Below, piece after piece: positions 24,202 through 28,523 of a stretch of DNA of 28,523 nt. Position 1 is the first letter of the stretch, and every line of letters starts with the position of its first letter. The notes under the pieces are model-generated. The model worked only from the letters and a program-made list of their open reading frames with translations. It did not search any database and had not been told where the DNA came from. Source of the stretch: an uncultured Saprospiraceae bacterium (GTDB taxonomy: Bacteria; Bacteroidota; Bacteroidia; Chitinophagales; Saprospiraceae). The position numbers were made by a program, and so were the translations under genes. The stretch spans positions 1 through 28,523 of the forward strand of contig CALJKQ010000299.1 of NCBI GenBank assembly GCA_937973565.1, read 5' to 3'.

Positions 24202-25530
24202 ATGTCGCAACATCACAATACCCAATTACTAAAATTGCTGGGCATAGGCTTTGGAATTGCCGCAACCATGGGAGGTACCATTGGAACGGGCATTTTGAGG
24301 AAGCCGGGAAATATTGCTCTCCAGGTAGGGGATCCATGGATGATTCTGCTGCTTTGGCTGGTGGTGGGCATCTACGCTTTTTTGGGCGTGTTGTGTGTGA
24401 TAGAACTGGCAGTATCGATGCCCCAGGCAGGAAGCTGGTATGTTTACGGACGCCGTGCGTTTGGCAATTACTTTGGCTTCCTTACCGGGTTTACGAGTTG
24501 GATGGGTACGGTTTCTGCGCTGGGTTTCGGGGCATACACTTTTAGTGAATTTATATCCTTACTTTCCGGTAGAGAGGACCTCAATCAATGGATAGCCATC
24601 GGCATTATTGCATTTTTCACATCCCTTCACCTGATTGGCACCAGTGTGGGTGGTAAGGCACAACAGCTACTCACTTTTACCAATGCTGCCGGACTTTTGG
24701 TTTTTGTGATCCTTTGTTTTACCATGGGGCATCGGGTTGATCCCACGGCATTGCAACAAACAGTTGAAAAAACCGCTGCACCGGGGGCGCTGGCAGGCAT
24801 TATAGCTGCGCTTCAGGCCATTTTTTACACCTACGATGGATGGCACACCGCCAGCTATTTTACGGAAGAGAATAAAGATCCCGCAAAGACAATGCCCAAA
24901 TCGATGATCATTGGTGTGGTTTCCATCATTGCTATTTATCTTTTGGTAAACGGAGCGATCTTGTATGTTGTGCCTATTGATCAATTGGCCGGTACCAAAC
25001 TCGCTGCTGCTACCACGATGGGACTTTTGTTTGGTCCCCAGATGACGCAGTATGTAACGGTATTTTTATTAATTTCTGTCTTGGGCATCCTCAATTCGCA
25101 GTCGATGTTCGCACCCAGAGTGATTTACTCGATGAGCAGGGATAAGTTGTTTATTCCTTCGGCCACCTGGGTCAATAAGAATGGTACACCGTGGCTGGCG
25201 TTGATCCTCACTACTTCGTTGTCGGTATTTTTGATCTTATCGGGCAAGGATACCTGTGGCAGGCTGTCGGATATTGCCATCTTTTTCTTTGTATTGTCTT
25301 ATACGGCAGGCTTTGTCTCTTTGATCAGACTTCGAAAAACAGAACCGGATCTGCCCCGTCCCTATAAAGTACCGCTGTACCCGTTTTTACCTTTGTTGCT
25401 TACCTTTTTGTCATTGCTTTTCCTTACGGGGGCAGTGTACAGCGATCTGGAAAGCAGTAAGTATGGACTGATTTTTCTGTTGGTTTCCTATCCGCTGTTC
25501 CTGGGCGTAAAATGGATTAACAAGCCCTGA
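24202..25530 (+). CDS. Amino acid permease, APC superfamily (second copy type)
   Basis: This 442-aa inner-membrane transporter has about 12 hydrophobic segments. The first helix holds GGTIGTGILRKPG, the APC substrate-binding turn, followed by VIELAVSMPQAGSWYVYGRRAFG. The mid-protein YTYDGWHTASYF region matches the family SYDGW-type motif. The substrate is probably a neutral amino acid but cannot be named. I start at 24202 (MSQHHNTQLLKLLGIGFG): the 56 extra residues from the upstream frame at 24034 are translated 7-nt repeats. It shares only family-level similarity with the permease at 8969. Confidence 0.9.
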   Translation: MSQHHNTQLLKLLGIGFGIAATMGGTIGTGILRKPGNIALQVGDPWMILLLWLVVGIYAFLGVLCVIELAVSMPQAGSWYVYGRRAFGNYFGFLTGFTSWMGTVSALGFGAYTFSEFISLLSGREDLNQWIAIGIIAFFTSLHLIGTSVGGKAQQLLTFTNAAGLLVFVILCFTMGHRVDPTALQQTVEKTAAPGALAGIIAALQAIFYTYDGWHTASYFTEENKDPAKTMPKSMIIGVVSIIAIYLLVNGAILYVVPIDQLAGTKLAAATTMGLLFGPQMTQYVTVFLLISVLGILNSQSMFAPRVIYSMSRDKLFIPSATWVNKNGTPWLALILTTSLSVFLILSGKDTCGRLSDIAIFFFVLSYTAGFVSLIRLRKTEPDLPRPYKVPLYPFLPLLLTFLSLLFLTGAVYSDLESSKYGLIFLLVSYPLFLGVKWINKP

Positions 25531-25593
25531 AAGCCAGGAGCTGATCATACCATCCCTAAAATTTTATTGGGAAAAAGAAAAATGTAATCGTGT

Positions 25594-26073
25594 TTATCGA
25601 ATCATAATGTTGTGCAATTCATCTGCAATGACCGAAGGCACAAATTTGCTGACATCACCCTTTCCTTTGATGATCTCTCTTACGATAGTGGAAGAGATGT
25701 GACTGTATTCCGGCCTGGAAATCAGGAAGACGGTTTCTATGTCTTCGCCTATAATGCTGTTGAGCTGTGAGATGGTTTTTTCGTAGTCAAAATCCGAAGC
25801 CTGCCTCAGTCCCCGTATGAGATAGTGGGCGTGAATCTGTTGGCAAAACCGCACCGTCAAACCTTCAAAACTACTCACCTCTACCTTGGGTTGATGGGCA
25901 AAGGTTTTCCGAAGCCAGTCCATGCGCTGTTCCAAAGAAAAGAGGGTTTGTTTCTGGTTGTTGATACCTACTGCTACTACCACTTTGTCGAAAAGGGGTA
26001 AGGCGCGCTCCACCAGATCGGCATGACCAATGGTGAGGGGATCAAAAGAACCTGGAAATACTGCTAGTTTCAT
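25594..26073 (-). CDS. coaD: Pantetheine-phosphate adenylyltransferase
   Basis: CoaD makes dephospho-CoA from 4'-phosphopantetheine and ATP. The 159-aa nucleotidyltransferase has the normal length. It carries FPGSFDPLTIGH, including the TIGH nucleotide-binding motif (HxGH family), LIRGLRQASDFDYE and the C-terminal HISSTIVREI (ISSTxVR). It is monocistronic. A -7-like box TAAAATTG sits four bases before the ATG. It converges on the permease gene across 63 nt in which I see no clear terminator. Confidence 0.95.
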   Translation of the reverse strand: MKLAVFPGSFDPLTIGHADLVERALPLFDKVVVAVGINNQKQTLFSLEQRMDWLRKTFAHQPKVEVSSFEGLTVRFCQQIHAHYLIRGLRQASDFDYEKTISQLNSIIGEDIETVFLISRPEYSHISSTIVREIIKGKGDVSKFVPSVIADELHNIMIR

Positions 26074-26077
26074 GGCA

Positions 26078-26085
26078 CAATTTTA
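26078..26085 (-). promoter_or_regulatory. -7-like box TAAAATTG four bases before the coaD ATG
   Basis: On the minus strand TAAAATTG is followed by TGCC and the ATG at 26073. It matches TAnnTTTG at seven of eight positions and has the leaderless geometry of the other boxes. Confidence 0.45.
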
Positions 26086-26164
26086 CGATAAAATAGCGGA
26101 TTTTTAGCCACAATTTAATGGACCCCTCCGGTAAGTCATCTATTGTTATATTTTTAGCCAAAGA

Positions 26165-26195
26165 TGAAAAGGATCGTAGTTTGTACAACGACCCT
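26165..26195 (-). terminator. Intrinsic terminator after the T9SS adhesin gene
   Basis: On the minus strand AGGGTCGT (26188-26195) pairs with ACGATCCT (26170-26177) over eight base pairs, one of them G-U, around a 10-nt loop. A TTTT run follows. It begins 20 nt after the stop codon at 26215. Confidence 0.7.
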
Positions 26196-26214
26196 AATCA
26201 TCGGATATTGACTA

Positions 26215-28523
26215 TTATTCAATGGTAATCAATGTTGCGCACACGCTGTTGGCACCGAAGTACAAACATACATGGTAAACTCCTGCAGCCAAGCCTTCAA
26301 GTGGAAGGTCGAACTGAACTGTGTTATCGATCATCCTGCTGAAATGAACCACGCCGGCTGCGTCGGTAACTACCAGTTCAATTTTTGTATAAACAGACGG
26401 CACGTTCATTCTGATGGCTGTTTTCTCCCTTGCCGGGTTGGGTCTTATTTCTAAGCCGCCGCTCTCCTTTTTGTGTACATAAACAGAAACCTGCGGACTG
26501 TATTCAAGGCCTCCGTCAAAATCGTATTGAGCCAGTCTGTAAGTGTACGTACCTCCCCGATCCAAATCGTTGTCCTGCCACTGGTATTGCCGCAACACAG
26601 CAGAATTGCCATGGGCTTCCACTCGACCCAATGACAGAAATGCTCCGATGGTTTCATCGTATCTCTCCAGTATAAAATGCGATGCATTGATTTCTGTGGC
26701 GGTCTTCCAGCTAATCAGATTGTAATCGCCCTTCCATTCTGCATGCAGGTCTGTATAACGCACCGGTAGCACACCCGCGGCAAGACCTGCATCGATGTTT
26801 ACATAATTTTCTCCGGGCACCATGGAGAAAAATGAGGTGGTGTTGAGTCCATGACTATGGTCTACATCGCTATCTGATTCTTCCACACCCATATTGGCCA
26901 TCGTGTAGCTATAGCCGGAGGGCGGGGTAAACTTCAAGTAGTATTTTTCCTTGCCCAAGTATTCTATTTTATAAACACCCTCACTATTGGTTGTAGATTC
27001 ACCGATCTTGATGTCATTGACATCAAAGGCTTCAACCAAAACATTGGCAACCCTGGGTTCTCCCTCTTCTTGCCGGCCATTGAAGTTGCTGTCTTCCCAT
27101 ACAAGATTGCCGGCTGTAGCCATTGGATAAAAGCCTGCTCCAATGTTTTCAATGATTTGACCCGATGCTACGGTAAATGATCGTGTAGTGGCCGGGCCAA
27201 AAGAATTGGTCAGGTCTGAATCATTTTTTTGTTCGTTGGGAGCATTAAGGGGTAATTCACCAAAGATATTGGCTCTTGCCTGCACCAGCCCCAACGGAGG
27301 CATAACAATTTTTATGTAATAAGTGCCCGGTGCTGCACAAAAACTAAAGTAACCATCGTCTGATGGGGTCCCCGGTTTGTGTCCGGTATGGGTATAGTCA
27401 TACAACGACCAATTGCCATTGAGGTTTCTCCACAGTTCGACCTGCAAGCCGTTGATACCATTCTCCTGGGCATCCCACATGTCATCTTTATCCACATCGT
27501 ACCAAACCAAACTACCGATTTTGGCACAAGCAGCCAGTCCGGCATCCATATTGGTGAGGTTGGTACTGCCCGGTAAGGTAAAGACAGCGGTAGTACCCGC
27601 ACCTTTTTCTTCGGTGACATCACTGTCGGTATTGTCGTTGCTCCCCGTATTGGGCGCTATGAATTCATAACCGGAAGGTGCTGCAAATTTCAGATAGTAA
27701 TCTCCCGGTGTGACGTTGCTGAAAAGGTACAAGCCACCAGCATTGGTAAAAGTGCTGCTCACCATGGTGCCGGTTGCCTTAAACAACATCACATTTACGC
27801 CCATAATGCCCGGCTCTCCGCCATCCTGAAGATTGTTGCCATTGAGATCGTTCCATACAAAATCGCCGATGCTCGACGGGCTGTAGTGACCTGCATCGAT
27901 GGTATAATTGGTTTCACCGTTCGTAAGGCTAAAACAGGTAGTAAAACCCTGACCGTTGACATCACTGTCGAGGTCGTCGTTGCTGCCTTGATTTTGCAAG
28001 GTATAGGTGGCATTTAAAGGCAGGGTGGTAGGTACAAAATATACCACATAATTACCGGCCGGCAAATCTGTAAATTCATAGGCACCGGATGCATTGGTGT
28101 TGGTAAATTTGATCAGGGTCTGGTTGCAACTGCGCAATTCAACCCTTACGCCCTGGGTGAAATTTTCTCCCAAATCATAAACACCATCCACATCAAAGTC
28201 ATTCCACACGATGCCGCCAATGGCCCCATTGACCACGGTAATAATCGCGTCATCTATATCGTCTTCTCCCACCGCATCATTCGTGGGATTTTCATCTGCT
28301 GTGCTGTCGAAATCCTGATTGCCTGTATTCAAGCTATCTCTGGATATAGAAATCTCGGCTACGTTGCGGTAGGCATTGACCGTATTGCAGGCGATCACTT
28401 TCAACTGAAGGGGTACTGTGATGCTTTGCCCATGATTTAAAATGGCATTGGATTGATAACGAAGCAAATTGCCACTTTGGGTCCAGCCCGGATTGAGTGC
28501 TGCATTGAAGGAATAGCCACAAG
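26215..28523 (-). CDS. T9SS-secreted protein with SdrD B-like repeats (C-terminal part)
   Basis: The frame is open to the window edge, so the N-terminus, with any signal peptide, is missing; the visible part is about 768 aa. It holds four SdrD-B-type Ig-like modules. Each opens with a [IA]G-x-[LIF]VW-x-D-x-[ND]-x-[DN] signature, near 28220 (GGIVWNDFDVDG), 27870 (GDFVWNDLNGNN), 27520 (GSLVWYDVDKDD) and 27110 (GNLVWEDSNFNG), and shows acidic, calcium-type DxDxDG-like loops. A C-terminal FN3-like region (ISWKTATEINASHFILER) and a type A T9SS sorting domain (LEIRPNPAREKTAIRM to the stop) follow. It should be exported by T9SS and anchored or released at the surface, possibly as an adhesin. Start lies outside the window. 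Confidence 0.9.
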   Translation of the reverse strand, partial: CGYSFNAALNPGWTQSGNLLRYQSNAILNHGQSITVPLQLKVIACNTVNAYRNVAEISISRDSLNTGNQDFDSTADENPTNDAVGEDDIDDAIITVVNGAIGGIVWNDFDVDGVYDLGENFTQGVRVELRSCNQTLIKFTNTNASGAYEFTDLPAGNYVVYFVPTTLPLNATYTLQNQGSNDDLDSDVNGQGFTTCFSLTNGETNYTIDAGHYSPSSIGDFVWNDLNGNNLQDGGEPGIMGVNVMLFKATGTMVSSTFTNAGGLYLFSNVTPGDYYLKFAAPSGYEFIAPNTGSNDNTDSDVTEEKGAGTTAVFTLPGSTNLTNMDAGLAACAKIGSLVWYDVDKDDMWDAQENGINGLQVELWRNLNGNWSLYDYTHTGHKPGTPSDDGYFSFCAAPGTYYIKIVMPPLGLVQARANIFGELPLNAPNEQKNDSDLTNSFGPATTRSFTVASGQIIENIGAGFYPMATAGNLVWEDSNFNGRQEEGEPRVANVLVEAFDVNDIKIGESTTNSEGVYKIEYLGKEKYYLKFTPPSGYSYTMANMGVEESDSDVDHSHGLNTTSFFSMVPGENYVNIDAGLAAGVLPVRYTDLHAEWKGDYNLISWKTATEINASHFILERYDETIGAFLSLGRVEAHGNSAVLRQYQWQDNDLDRGGTYTYRLAQYDFDGGLEYSPQVSVYVHKKESGGLEIRPNPAREKTAIRMNVPSVYTKIELVVTDAAGVVHFSRMIDNTVQFDLPLEGLAAGVYHVCLYFGANSVCATLITIE

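Noticed and set aside
26164..26211. Short plus-strand ORF (MKRIVVCTTTLIIGY) after a TATATTTTTAG-like box
   Set aside because: It is 15 codons long, and its sequence is better explained as the terminator hairpin of the minus-strand adhesin gene.

Overview
This window comes from a member of the Bacteroidota, most plausibly a Saprospiraceae-like or related environmental lineage; the family-level guess is weak. The evidence is a type IX secretion (T9SS) sorting domain, a GLPGLI protein paired with a CarboxypepD_reg/beta-barrel outer-membrane protein, and repeated TAnnTTTG-type -7 promoter boxes in place of Shine-Dalgarno sites. Bacteroidota-style ClpC, IF-3, LolD and DUF5117 protease sequences agree. 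No rRNA, tRNA or CRISPR array was seen.

Layout. 1-1397 (minus): lolD then a recN fragment that stops at 158, where composition shifts abruptly to GC-rich DNA (possible assembly junction). 1745-2959 (+): a GT4-type glycosyltransferase. 2977-5404: HMG-CoA lyase (-), a 72-aa membrane protein (+), RNase Z and a STAS protein (-, coupled). 5691-10285 (+): clpC, a strong intrinsic terminator, an isolated infC with an apparent TTG start, and an APC permease. 10223-16516 (-): a sulfur-amino-acid operon metY-metX running into a secreted zinc metalloprotease, pxpB and pxpC. 16517-16900 is the long regulated leader of that operon. 17036-20581 (-): GLPGLI protein plus outer-membrane beta-barrel protein. 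20713-22053 (+): an acyltransferase and an enoyl-CoA hydratase/isomerase. 22064-23136 (-): ung and a DUF423 membrane protein. 23172-24147: two palindromic GAGACG/CGTCTC repeat blocks around a four-helix-bundle gene. 24202-25530 (+): a second APC permease. 25594-26073 (-): coaD. 26215-28523 (-): the C-terminal part of a T9SS-secreted adhesin-like protein with SdrD-B repeats.

Two items stand out. First, the metY-metX leader carries a recognisable SAM-I riboswitch followed by a 29-codon ORF that ends in seven consecutive Cys codons, Phe and Cys. Mutually exclusive short pairings and a U-rich tract follow it, suggesting SAM sensing combined with cysteine-tRNA-dependent attenuation. Second, the four-helix-bundle (23S rRNA intervening-sequence protein family) gene sits between two blocks of the same architecture: 14-nt direct repeats, then a core, then a strictly 7-nt-periodic inverted array. 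This resembles a free-standing element related to rRNA intervening sequences.

Several genes (3909, 20713, 23136 minus, 26073 minus) have a -7-like box exactly four bases before the ATG, which predicts leaderless or nearly leaderless mRNAs.
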